Source of the DNA: Candidatus Komeilibacteria bacterium
GTDB lineage: Bacteria; Patescibacteriota; Patescibacteriia; UBA1558; S5-K13
Direction: 5' to 3'
DNA: 5,027 bases
NCBI GenBank assembly: GCA_030591905.1
Contig: JAUVAE010000056.1
Span: forward strand, 1 to 5,027
Positions 1 to 5,027 of this stretch are shown in pieces. Position 1 is the first letter of the stretch. Each line of letters starts with the position of its first letter. The notes under the pieces are model-generated. The model was not told the origin of the DNA. It saw only the letters and a list, made by a program, of their open reading frames with translations, and ran no database searches. The position numbers and the translations under genes are program-made.

Positions 1-267
1 TGGGGAGATCATGAAGACGCTTGTGTGGAGGATGATAAAAATGCAAGTCAGGATGGATTTTTCTCATATAGTTATGTATATACTTGTGATGCTTTAAATA
101 ATTATTGGCGAGAAGATTGTACAAGTTATAATTCTACTATTCAGGGTGGTTGTTGTGTTTATACCCCAGAAGTTACTATTATTGATAATTGGGGTAATAG
201 TAGTGGAGCAGTAAATTTAGGTGATTGTGGTGATGAGACTTGTTCGGTAATTGTAGTTCCTAAGTAA
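1..267 (+). CDS. C-terminal fragment of a cysteine-rich, probably secreted protein (5' end outside window)
   Basis: The reading frame is open from the first base of the window to the TAA at 265-267, giving 88 visible residues. It is the 3' end of a longer gene. A GTG at 25-27 could be read as a start, but the frame continues upstream of it and no ribosome-binding site precedes it. The fragment has seven cysteines, at visible residues 8, 29, 40, 51, 52, 76 and 81, including a CC pair. It is rich in Asn, Ser, Thr, Gly, Tyr and Asp and poor in Lys and Arg, unlike the lysine-rich proteins downstream. That composition suggests an exported, disulfide-stabilised, beta-rich domain. There is no C-terminal membrane anchor or sorting motif; it ends VIVVPK. 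I do not recognise a family. Its place just upstream of a VirB6-like gene makes a surface or pilus-associated role possible, but this is inference. Confidence is high that it is coding and low for any function. Confidence 0.75.
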   Translation, partial: WGDHEDACVEDDKNASQDGFFSYSYVYTCDALNNYWREDCTSYNSTIQGGCCVYTPEVTIIDNWGNSSGAVNLGDCGDETCSVIVVPK

Positions 268-284
268 AACGCCCTCACCCTTAA

Positions 285-311
285 TCCCTCTCCCTCGGAG
301 AGGGAGAGGGA
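285..311. repeat. Perfect 12-bp inverted repeat with a 3-nt loop
   Basis: TCCCTCTCCCTC (285-296) is followed by a GGA loop (297-299) and the exact complementary arm (300-311). It lies in the left part of the intergenic element, 18 bases after the stop codon of the Cys-rich gene. As RNA it would be a very stable hairpin. No U-tract follows on the + strand, so it is not a classical Rho-independent terminator, though it could protect the upstream mRNA 3' end. Its left half overlaps the left terminal arm of the element, so it competes with pairing to the right arm at 403-425. Confidence 0.75.
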
Positions 312-325
312 AATATATGAGGTTT

Positions 326-355
326 TTGTTAAAGATTTAGTGTATTAATTAATAT
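326..355 (+). promoter_or_regulatory. Candidate sigma-70 promoter inside the repeat element, upstream of the VirB6-like gene
   Basis: TTGTTA (326-331) lies 18 bases from TAATAT (350-355), with an alternative -10 TATTAA at 343-348. A 12-bp palindrome, TATTAATTAATA (343-354), overlaps the -10 region and could be an operator or simply AT-rich sequence. Predicted transcription would begin near 362 and leave a leader of roughly 58 bases that includes the 386-405 palindrome. AT-rich DNA often yields such matches by chance, so this is only a candidate. Confidence 0.3.
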
Positions 356-385
356 ACGAATAAGCGACCTTTTTCGTCAGAGATG

Positions 386-405
386 CCTGCCTGCCGGCAG
401 GCAGG
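386..405. repeat. Perfect 20-bp GC-rich palindrome, copy 1
   Basis: CCTGCCTGCC (386-395) is followed directly by its exact reverse complement GGCAGGCAGG (396-405), with no spacer. It adjoins the G-rich right arm of the element and overlaps the start of the ribosome-binding region of the next gene. A second copy with one base change lies at 4918-4937. Motifs of this type are recurrent between genes in Parcubacteria-like genomes; their role is not established. Confidence 0.85.
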
Positions 406-413
406 GAGAAGGG
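405..413 (+). promoter_or_regulatory. Purine-rich ribosome-binding region within the repeat element's right arm
   Basis: GGGAGAAGGG (404-413) is the only Shine-Dalgarno-like stretch before the VirB6-like gene. GGAG at 405-408 lies 11 bases before ATG 420, and AAGGG at 409-413 lies 6 bases before it. This favours ATG 420 over TTG 414, which abuts the purine tract, and over ATG 429, where the nearest GAGG (422-425) is only three bases away. The same bases form part of the element's right terminal inverted repeat, so the site may be inherited from the repeat and not under selection as a ribosome-binding site. Confidence 0.5.
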
Positions 414-419
414 TTGGGG

Positions 420-3332
420 ATGAGGCAAATGTTTAATAGATTATATAAAAAATTAGGAAAAGAATGGTTAAACCTTTCTAAAAAAAGACGGATTTTTTAT
501 TCTGTCCTTTTATCTGTATTATTATTAGTCATAGTAATTCCGTCTCCGGTACATGCAAATTTAGGAAGTGCTTTAGCTAGTCTGTTGGGACTTCTTATTG
601 CTCATTTTATAACTTTTTTATCTAAAATAATAACTTTAGAAATAAATATTTTTGCAAAATTTGCTCAGTTTAATAATTTTTTAGGTGTTACAGCTGTTAA
701 AGAAGGATGGAAATTAGTGAGAGATATTTGTAATATGTTTTTTATTTTAATTTTATTAGTAATTTCATTTGCTACAATTCTTAAAATAGAATCTTATGCT
801 TATAAAAAATGGTTAGGTAAACTTGTCATAGCAGCTATTTTGATAAATTTTTCTAAAACAATCACTGGGCTTTTAATTGGTTTTTCTCAAGTTGTAATGT
901 TAACTTTTGTTTCAGCCTTTAAAGATGCCGTAGCTGGTAATTTAGGAGCTGGATTACATTTAAATGAAATGATGTCAGCAAGTGTAAGGGGAGAAGCTAC
1001 GGGAAATTTTGCGGATAATAATGATAATTTAGATGCTTTAGCAGTTTTTGGAGCTTTATTATTAGCCCTTATTTTATTAACAGTTTTTGTGATAGTTATG
1101 TTAATAATGATAGTTGTTTTGGTAGGTAGGATAGTTAGTTTGTGGGTTTTAGTGATATTATCTCCTCTTGCCTTTTTATTACAAGCCTCTCCTTTTGGAG
1201 CTAAATATGCTAAACAATGGTGGCAAGAATTAGGAAAAAATTTAGTTTCTGGACCGGTTTTAGCATTTTTTCTATGGTTAGCATTTTTAACAATTCAGAG
1301 AAGTAGTGGAAAAGTTGCGGGCGAAATGAGTGAGGCAGCTTCAGGTCAAGTAGTAAGTGAGTTTGAGACCAGTGAGGAAACGGAATTTATCTCGGGTATT
1401 AGTTCTACCTCGGCCCTAATGGATTATATTGTTACTATTGCTTTGCTTATGGCTGCTATAAAATTAACTCAGGAGTTAGGAGTTATTGGTTCTAGTTTTG
1501 CGGGTAAGATGCAGCAAAGTATGGGCAGTATGGGTAAAAAAATAGCTATGGGGGGTACTTTAGGTTTAGCTAAATATGCTGATAGAAAATTAGGTTCTGC
1601 TAAGTGGAATAAATTTGGAATTAGTGGTCATATGATAGCTAACAAAGCTAAAGGGATTCAGGCATCATGGGCAAAATCAGCAAATGATGAAAAAAGTAAA
1701 ATTAGAAGAATGGGAGCCTTAAATGCAAGTCATAGTTCTGGTATTGTAAGGGCTGCTCTTGGTTCAGGTAAAGATTGGGCCGATAGATATGGTCCAGTTG
1801 GACTGCTTGGAGTTAAGGGGGCTTATCATTCAGTTAGGGATACCCTTAGTAAAGGTTTAGATACTCATGCTAAAATATCTGAGGATGCTGAAAAGGAAAA
1901 GGAAAAAAATGACGAAGAAATGAAAAGAAGAGAGGTTATTGAATTAGAAATTATTGCTAAACCAACTACTACTAAAGATAATTTAGTTAAAGCAGATGCC
2001 GATCTTAAAGAAAGTGAAGATGAATTAAAAGCATATAATAAAGAAATAAAGGATGCAGGTCCAGACTTAGAAGAGGACGAAAAGAAAAAGTTTCGAGATG
2101 GATTAAGGGAAAGGACAAAAGAGAGGGATGATGCTAAAAAGAATCAAATTATTGCTAAAACAGCTGATGATGAATGGAATGACTTGTCAGACGAAGAAAG
2201 GCAGAAAGCTGAAGACGAAAAAATACATGTAGAATCTATAAGAAGTGACAGAGAAAAGATAAAGGAAATTCAAGGAAAGATGGGGAAAGAGAAAAAGGGT
2301 TCAAAAGAGTATAAAAAATTAAAAGCTCAAGAAACAGCCGCTGAAAAAACTTTGACAGAGAAAGAAAAGAAATATGGTTTAGCTAAGATGTATAATCCAG
2401 AAGGAGAGGGGGATTTTGCAGGTAAAAGTTCAGCAGAGTTAACTGTTTCTTCTAATCACCAACTGGAAATAAAAAAGAAAGCAGATAAAAAATTAAATAA
2501 ACTTTCCATGGGAAGATCATTATCTGCTAGAGTAGAGGAGAGATCTCAAATAGAAGAAAGTAAAAAGAAATACAGTCATCTTAAAGGTTTTCCAGAGTTA
2601 ATTCAATATTTAGATAAAGCTCTTGATAAGGGTGAGGAATTTGACGCTATAGGTTTGATGGAAAAATTAACGGAAGATGGTAATGAAAATGAATTTTTAC
2701 AACATTATGGCTATGAAAGTGGTCCAGTCGGATTACATAAATTTGTGCAAGAAAAGTTAATAAAAAAACAAAGCATGGATGAACAGTTAGCCCTAGGACT
2801 TCAAAACGATATTGGAGAAATTGCTAAAGTTACAGGGCATTGGGAAGTTGCTGAAACAACTGATATTGATAAAACTGGAAAACTTAGAAGTACTATAAAA
2901 GAAGTAGTAGATGTTGATGGAAACATTACATATGATCTTAGAGACCATACCATTGGGGCTCATGTTGAATTTAATAAAAGAGATAAGCGAAAAATGATGC
3001 AGAATACAAATAGATTAGGTATTGGGTCAGAGGATCCAAATACAGGAGAATTTACTCTAAGTAATCTTGGTCGTTTAATAATGTTAGATCTTAGTGAAAA
3101 TGAAGAATTTATAGAAAAGAGAATAGCTGAGTTAAATCCAAATTTATTAGCAACTATGACTAGACCGAATGTAAGAAGGCAAATTGAACAAGTTATTGGA
3201 AAAAGATCAAAATTATATAAAAAACTTGACCACATGACCGGGAAAAGAATAGATACTACGGATATGGGGGCTAAAACAGAAACTGTGCTTGGTATGAAAA
3301 AAATTGAAGAAAATATGAAAAAATATTCATAA
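420..3332 (+). CDS. VirB6/TrbL-like polytopic membrane protein with a long charged C-terminal extension
   Basis: Numbered from ATG 420, this protein has 970 residues. A basic N-terminus (RLYKK...KKRR) precedes a hydrophobic helix at about 27-40 and a good signal-peptidase I site after PVHA (residue 46). Further hydrophobic segments lie near 48-72, 102-121, 134-167, 205-235, 239-255, 275-292 and 332-348. The stretch LWVLVILSPLAFLLQ followed by WW and a further helix resembles the conserved core of VirB6/TrbL inner-membrane channel proteins of type IV secretion systems. Residues about 360-480 are Gly/Lys/Met-rich and basic, suggesting a cytoplasmic C-terminus. Residues about 488-655 are Glu/Lys-rich and probably coiled coil. 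The final 250 residues look globular and include IGEIAKVTGHWEVAE near 797-811. VirB6 proteins are typically about 300 residues, so about 600 residues are extra. Likely role: membrane channel or scaffold of a secretion, conjugation or DNA-uptake machine. It ends in tandem in-frame stops, TAA then TAG (3330-3335). TTG 414 and ATG 429 are alternative starts. The family call is from memory of sequence pattern. Confidence 0.7.
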   Translation: MRQMFNRLYKKLGKEWLNLSKKRRIFYSVLLSVLLLVIVIPSPVHANLGSALASLLGLLIAHFITFLSKIITLEINIFAKFAQFNNFLGVTAVKEGWKLVRDICNMFFILILLVISFATILKIESYAYKKWLGKLVIAAILINFSKTITGLLIGFSQVVMLTFVSAFKDAVAGNLGAGLHLNEMMSASVRGEATGNFADNNDNLDALAVFGALLLALILLTVFVIVMLIMIVVLVGRIVSLWVLVILSPLAFLLQASPFGAKYAKQWWQELGKNLVSGPVLAFFLWLAFLTIQRSSGKVAGEMSEAASGQVVSEFETSEETEFISGISSTSALMDYIVTIALLMAAIKLTQELGVIGSSFAGKMQQSMGSMGKKIAMGGTLGLAKYADRKLGSAKWNKFGISGHMIANKAKGIQASWAKSANDEKSKIRRMGALNASHSSGIVRAALGSGKDWADRYGPVGLLGVKGAYHSVRDTLSKGLDTHAKISEDAEKEKEKNDEEMKRREVIELEIIAKPTTTKDNLVKADADLKESEDELKAYNKEIKDAGPDLEEDEKKKFRDGLRERTKERDDAKKNQIIAKTADDEWNDLSDEERQKAEDEKIHVESIRSDREKIKEIQGKMGKEKKGSKEYKKLKAQETAAEKTLTEKEKKYGLAKMYNPEGEGDFAGKSSAELTVSSNHQLEIKKKADKKLNKLSMGRSLSARVEERSQIEESKKKYSHLKGFPELIQYLDKALDKGEEFDAIGLMEKLTEDGNENEFLQHYGYESGPVGLHKFVQEKLIKKQSMDEQLALGLQNDIGEIAKVTGHWEVAETTDIDKTGKLRSTIKEVVDVDGNITYDLRDHTIGAHVEFNKRDKRKMMQNTNRLGIGSEDPNTGEFTLSNLGRLIMLDLSENEEFIEKRIAELNPNLLATMTRPNVRRQIEQVIGKRSKLYKKLDHMTGKRIDTTDMGAKTETVLGMKKIEENMKKYS

Positions 3333-3340
3333 TAGGAAAT

Positions 3341-3370
3341 TTAATTAGAACATTTTATTAAATTTATAAT
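3341..3370 (+). promoter_or_regulatory. Perfect TATAAT -10 box just upstream of the 466-residue gene, probably giving a leaderless mRNA
   Basis: The 48-bp gap between the two long genes is almost pure A/T. TATAAT (3365-3370) is an exact -10 consensus; the best -35 is a weak TTAATT (3341-3346) at 18 bases spacing. Transcription would start around 3376-3379, within a few bases of ATG 3381, so the message would have little or no leader. No Shine-Dalgarno-like purine run precedes the ATG, which fits. Chance occurrence in such AT-rich DNA is possible. Confidence 0.4.
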
Positions 3371-3380
3371 TATAGTATAT

Positions 3381-4781
3381 ATGATAGACGATTCTAATAG
3401 TAAAAAAACAATAGAGATATTAGAAAGAGCTTTGAAGGAGATAACCTTGTCAGATAATCATTATGACGCTTTTTTGTTTTTTACTAAATTGGAAGAATTA
3501 ATGAATACAGACTATTCTAACACCTTGAATGAATCCGATCTTTCTTTATATGAAGATATGATTATCAAAGCTAAGTTTATAGCTTTATATAGACTAGAGA
3601 AAGATAAGGTTATTGAGTTAATAAATACAAAATTTAATTATATTAACGAGATTGAAGGATATGATATTTTAGAAAAAATTAATTTTTTCTTAAAAACTAA
3701 TGTTCATTTTTTTAATGATAGAAATGAATTTAAAGAAAAGCTCAGAAATGCTTTGTCTGAGAGTAAGACAAGAATAAGTTCAAAAAATATTTTTATTAAT
3801 AAAGAAGAAGTAGATTCTAATATATCTAGCTGGCTCAGAGATTTTAGAAATAGTTATTTAGAAAATGGATTTTTGGATGCTCTAAAAATTAGTGAATATA
3901 TTACAAGCGCTCAAAATTTTAAATCTCTATCAGAAAAAGAAAAAGAAAGAGTGGAAACATTGATTAAATTGTATGCACATTTAAAGTTAGATTCTAATAA
4001 TGAAGGAATGGAGGAGTCTTTTCTAATAAGAGATAAAGATGGAGATCTAGGAAGATTTGAAAAGGGCGTTTTTACTAAAATAGAAGACAATGTTTTGAAA
4101 GAAACTTATGATTTATATACCCAGGCTATTGGAGTAGACCCTAGAGAAAAGACCGAAGAAAACAAATTATCGCCAGAGAAAGTTTTTATTCCTCAAGAGG
4201 AAGATCTAAAGAAAACGCCTACTGAAGGTCTCGACAAAGGAGAGAAAAAAGAAGAGCAGAAATCAATTGAGAAATTATTAGCATCTTATCAAACTTTTGA
4301 GATTGATTTAAAGAGTATCGAAAGCATAATAGATAGTTTAGAAAAGTATAAAAATAATCCAGAAGGGCTATTTTCAAAATTTAATAATGATTTACAAAAA
4401 AATGAGAATCGAGACAATCTTTTAGCTACCCTAGTTTTTGTATGTCAAAATAAATTATTAGATAAATTTTTAAAAGAAAATAAAGAGTTATTATTAGAAT
4501 TTAAGAAATATTTAAGTTTTAAGTTATCTGATGATATTATTAAAAGTATTATTGATAAATCTACTAGTCCGGAGACAGTTAGTTTGTATTTACAATTTTT
4601 ACTTTTTAAGAAAATAAAACTCTCTCCAAAAAATGCTGGTTTGTTTGGAATGCATTTAGCTAATATATTTAAAAAAATAGGACAAGATAAATATTTTCCT
4701 ATTGTTTACGGTGATGTTAATTTAGAACAATTTGTTTGGCGAGAGGTTATTGAAGATAATGGTTTAGTTAAGTTTAAATAG
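3381..4781 (+). CDS. Hypothetical soluble helical protein, 466 aa, unknown function
   Basis: The frame runs from ATG 3381 to TAG 4779-4781. I recognise no family. There is no signal peptide and no membrane segment, so it is probably cytoplasmic. It is rich in Lys, Glu, Asp, Asn, Leu and Ile, with one cysteine (in VFVCQNK). Two mostly helical regions are visible, residues about 1-250 and 294-466. They are joined by a Glu/Lys/Pro-rich, probably disordered linker at about 253-293 (DPREKTEENK ... KGEKKEEQK). DKDGD at 218-222 starts like a calcium loop, but the glycine and glutamate needed for an EF-hand are misplaced. No catalytic motif such as a Walker A is present. It starts 48 bases after the VirB6-like gene on the same strand and is followed at once by a strong terminator, so it could be the last gene of that operon or have its own promoter. 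The start is chosen because it is the first ATG and gives a helical N-terminus; no ribosome-binding site supports it. Confidence 0.8.
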   Translation: MIDDSNSKKTIEILERALKEITLSDNHYDAFLFFTKLEELMNTDYSNTLNESDLSLYEDMIIKAKFIALYRLEKDKVIELINTKFNYINEIEGYDILEKINFFLKTNVHFFNDRNEFKEKLRNALSESKTRISSKNIFINKEEVDSNISSWLRDFRNSYLENGFLDALKISEYITSAQNFKSLSEKEKERVETLIKLYAHLKLDSNNEGMEESFLIRDKDGDLGRFEKGVFTKIEDNVLKETYDLYTQAIGVDPREKTEENKLSPEKVFIPQEEDLKKTPTEGLDKGEKKEEQKSIEKLLASYQTFEIDLKSIESIIDSLEKYKNNPEGLFSKFNNDLQKNENRDNLLATLVFVCQNKLLDKFLKENKELLLEFKKYLSFKLSDDIIKSIIDKSTSPETVSLYLQFLLFKKIKLSPKNAGLFGMHLANIFKKIGQDKYFPIVYGDVNLEQFVWREVIEDNGLVKFK

Positions 4782-4807
4782 AATCAGACGTTAGGATTTG
4801 TGTTAGT

Positions 4808-4834
4808 AAAAGGTCGTAAGGCCTTTTTTATTTT
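4808..4834 (+). terminator. Rho-independent terminator with a GUAA tetraloop
   Basis: An 8-bp stem, AAAAGGTC (4808-4815) with GGCCTTTT (4820-4827), contains one G-U pair. It is closed by a GTAA loop, a GNRA-type tetraloop, and followed by a T-rich run to 4834. It lies 26 bases after the stop of the 466-residue gene and marks the end of the transcription unit. Confidence 0.85.
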
Positions 4835-4877
4835 AAATAAGCATTGAACAACACCTCCCCTCATGTCCCCTCCTTCA

Positions 4878-4907
4878 CCCCGTACAAAAGCTATGCTTTA
4901 TACGGGG
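4878..4907. repeat. Imperfect hairpin within the second intergenic element
   Basis: CCCCGTA (4878-4884) pairs with TACGGGG (4901-4907). After a small 2x1 internal loop, AAAGC... (4887-4891) pairs with ...GCTTT (4895-4899) around a TAT loop. It forms the left inner arm of the three-way structure. It is followed by GCGAGG and no T-run, so it is not a terminator. Confidence 0.65.
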
Positions 4908-4917
4908 CGAGGCTGAG

Positions 4918-4937
4918 CCTGCCTGCCGGTAGGCAGG
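4918..4937. repeat. 20-bp GC-rich palindrome, copy 2 (one substitution)
   Basis: This copy is identical to the palindrome at 386-405 except for C to T at position 13 (base 4930). The change breaks perfect DNA symmetry but leaves a G-U pair in RNA. As in copy 1, it is followed directly by a G-rich arm. Confidence 0.85.
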
Positions 4938-4974
4938 AAGGGGAGGCAGGGGTAGTCTGAAAAGTATGAGGACG

Positions 4975-5023
4975 GTATATAACCTTATTTTTTTATATAA
5001 GATACTTTTTCTTTTCTTTTTTA
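4975..5023 (+). other. AT-rich tail with a weak hairpin and a T-rich run
   Basis: GTAT (4975-4978) can pair with ATAC (5002-5005), and CTTAT (4984-4988) with ATAAG (4997-5001), leaving a bulge. A T/C-rich stretch (5006-5021) follows. This could be a weak terminator or the upstream region of the next gene. No open reading frame of note lies between 4782 and the window end, so this stretch of about 245 bases holds only the terminator, the palindromic element and this tail. Confidence 0.25.
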
Positions 5024-5027
5024 TTAA

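Larger units (their letters stand above)
273..425. mobile_element. MITE-like palindromic intergenic element with 23-bp imperfect terminal inverted repeats
   Basis: This element fills the gap between the first two genes and starts about six bases after the upstream stop codon. Its left arm (273-295, starting CCTCACCC) matches the reverse complement of its right arm (403-425, ending GATGAGG) at 18 of 23 positions. All five differences are transitions, and three of them still allow G-U pairing in RNA. Inside lie a 12-bp hairpin (285-311), an AT-rich centre and a perfect 20-bp palindrome (386-405). It is GC-rich at both ends and stands out from the AT-rich genes. It encodes no protein and shows no clear target-site duplication, so mobility is inferred from structure only. 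GC-rich palindromic intergenic repeats of this kind are common in patescibacterial genomes. A structured RNA or a DNA-uptake or nucleoid-protein site are alternatives. Confidence 0.55.
4857..4952. mobile_element. Second palindromic intergenic element with nested hairpins
   Basis: Short outer arms pair across the element: CCCCT (4857-4861) with 4948-4952, and TCCCCT (4866-4871) with 4939-4944. Between them lie two inner hairpins, at 4878-4907 and 4918-4937, so a single strand would fold into a three-way junction. GC-rich DNA here contrasts with AT-rich surroundings. The order of 20-bp palindrome followed directly by a G-rich right arm (AAGGGGAGG) matches the right side of the 273-425 element, which suggests one repeat family. 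No coding capacity and no obvious target-site duplication are seen. Confidence 0.5.

Noticed and set aside
25..27. GTG as the start of a complete 80-residue gene
   Set aside because: The same frame is open to the first base of the window, including another cysteine, and no ribosome-binding site precedes the GTG. A truncated longer gene is more likely.
285..311. Hairpin as a Rho-independent terminator of the Cys-rich gene
   Set aside because: The stem is strong, but it is followed by AAATATATGAGG and no T-run on the + strand.
414..416. TTG as the start of the VirB6-like gene
   Set aside because: It directly abuts the purine-rich ribosome-binding run, leaving too little spacing, and a better-spaced ATG lies two codons downstream. 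It cannot be fully excluded.
268..425. CRISPR array or tandem repeat
   Set aside because: The repeats here are inverted arms and a single palindrome, with no regularly spaced direct repeats; no cas-like gene is visible.
2960..3235. A 91-codon open frame on the minus strand
   Set aside because: It lies wholly inside the VirB6-like gene on the opposite strand, has no ribosome-binding site and reads as a low-complexity hydrophobic/Ser-rich shadow of the real frame.
4032..4067. EF-hand calcium-binding loop starting DKDGD in the 466-residue protein
   Set aside because: The glycine expected at loop position 6 is leucine and the position-12 acidic residue is glycine, so the canonical loop is not met.
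414..4781. Recoded genetic code (TGA as glycine), seen in some Patescibacteria
   Set aside because: Neither long gene contains an in-frame TGA and glycine is encoded by ordinary GGN codons, so the standard bacterial code suffices.

Overview
The window looks like chromosomal DNA of an uncultured ultra-small bacterium of the Candidate Phyla Radiation (Patescibacteria), probably within or near the Parcubacteria. Three things support this. The genes are very AT-rich, with heavy Lys/Ile/Asn/Glu use. GC-rich palindromic intergenic elements built around a CCTGCC/GGCAGG core are, as I recall, characteristic of those genomes. The central protein has the look of the VirB6/TrbL-like membrane proteins in patescibacterial type IV secretion-like gene clusters. 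Both long genes stay open for over 1,400 codons with no in-frame TGA, so the standard bacterial code applies and the TGA=Gly code of Gracilibacteria and Absconditabacteria does not. The lineage is inferred, not proven.

Layout, all genes on the + strand: (1) positions 1-267 hold the 3' end of a gene for a cysteine-rich, probably secreted protein. (2) Positions 268-425 hold a short non-coding element of about 153 bp with 23-bp imperfect terminal inverted repeats, an inner hairpin and a perfect 20-bp palindrome. Its right arm contains the ribosome-binding region and start codon of the next gene. (3) Positions 420-3332 encode a 970-residue polytopic membrane protein with a VirB6/TrbL-like N-terminal half and a very long charged C-terminal extension. 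(4) A 48-bp AT-only-looking gap carries a perfect TATAAT box ten bases before the next ATG. (5) Positions 3381-4781 encode a 466-residue soluble, helical protein that I do not recognise. (6) A clear Rho-independent terminator with a GUAA tetraloop lies at 4808-4834. (7) A second palindromic element at about 4857-4952 shares the 20-bp palindrome core and the G-rich right arm with the first. (8) The window ends in an AT-rich stretch with a weak hairpin and a T-rich run.

Working model: the Cys-rich secreted protein and the VirB6-like protein belong to an envelope-spanning, type IV secretion- or DNA-uptake-like apparatus, with the 466-residue protein as a possible cytoplasmic accessory. Only the VirB6-like assignment has support in the sequence itself. 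The links to the other two genes rest on position and strand. The most unusual feature is the repeat element that supplies the translation-start region, and perhaps the promoter, of the VirB6-like gene.
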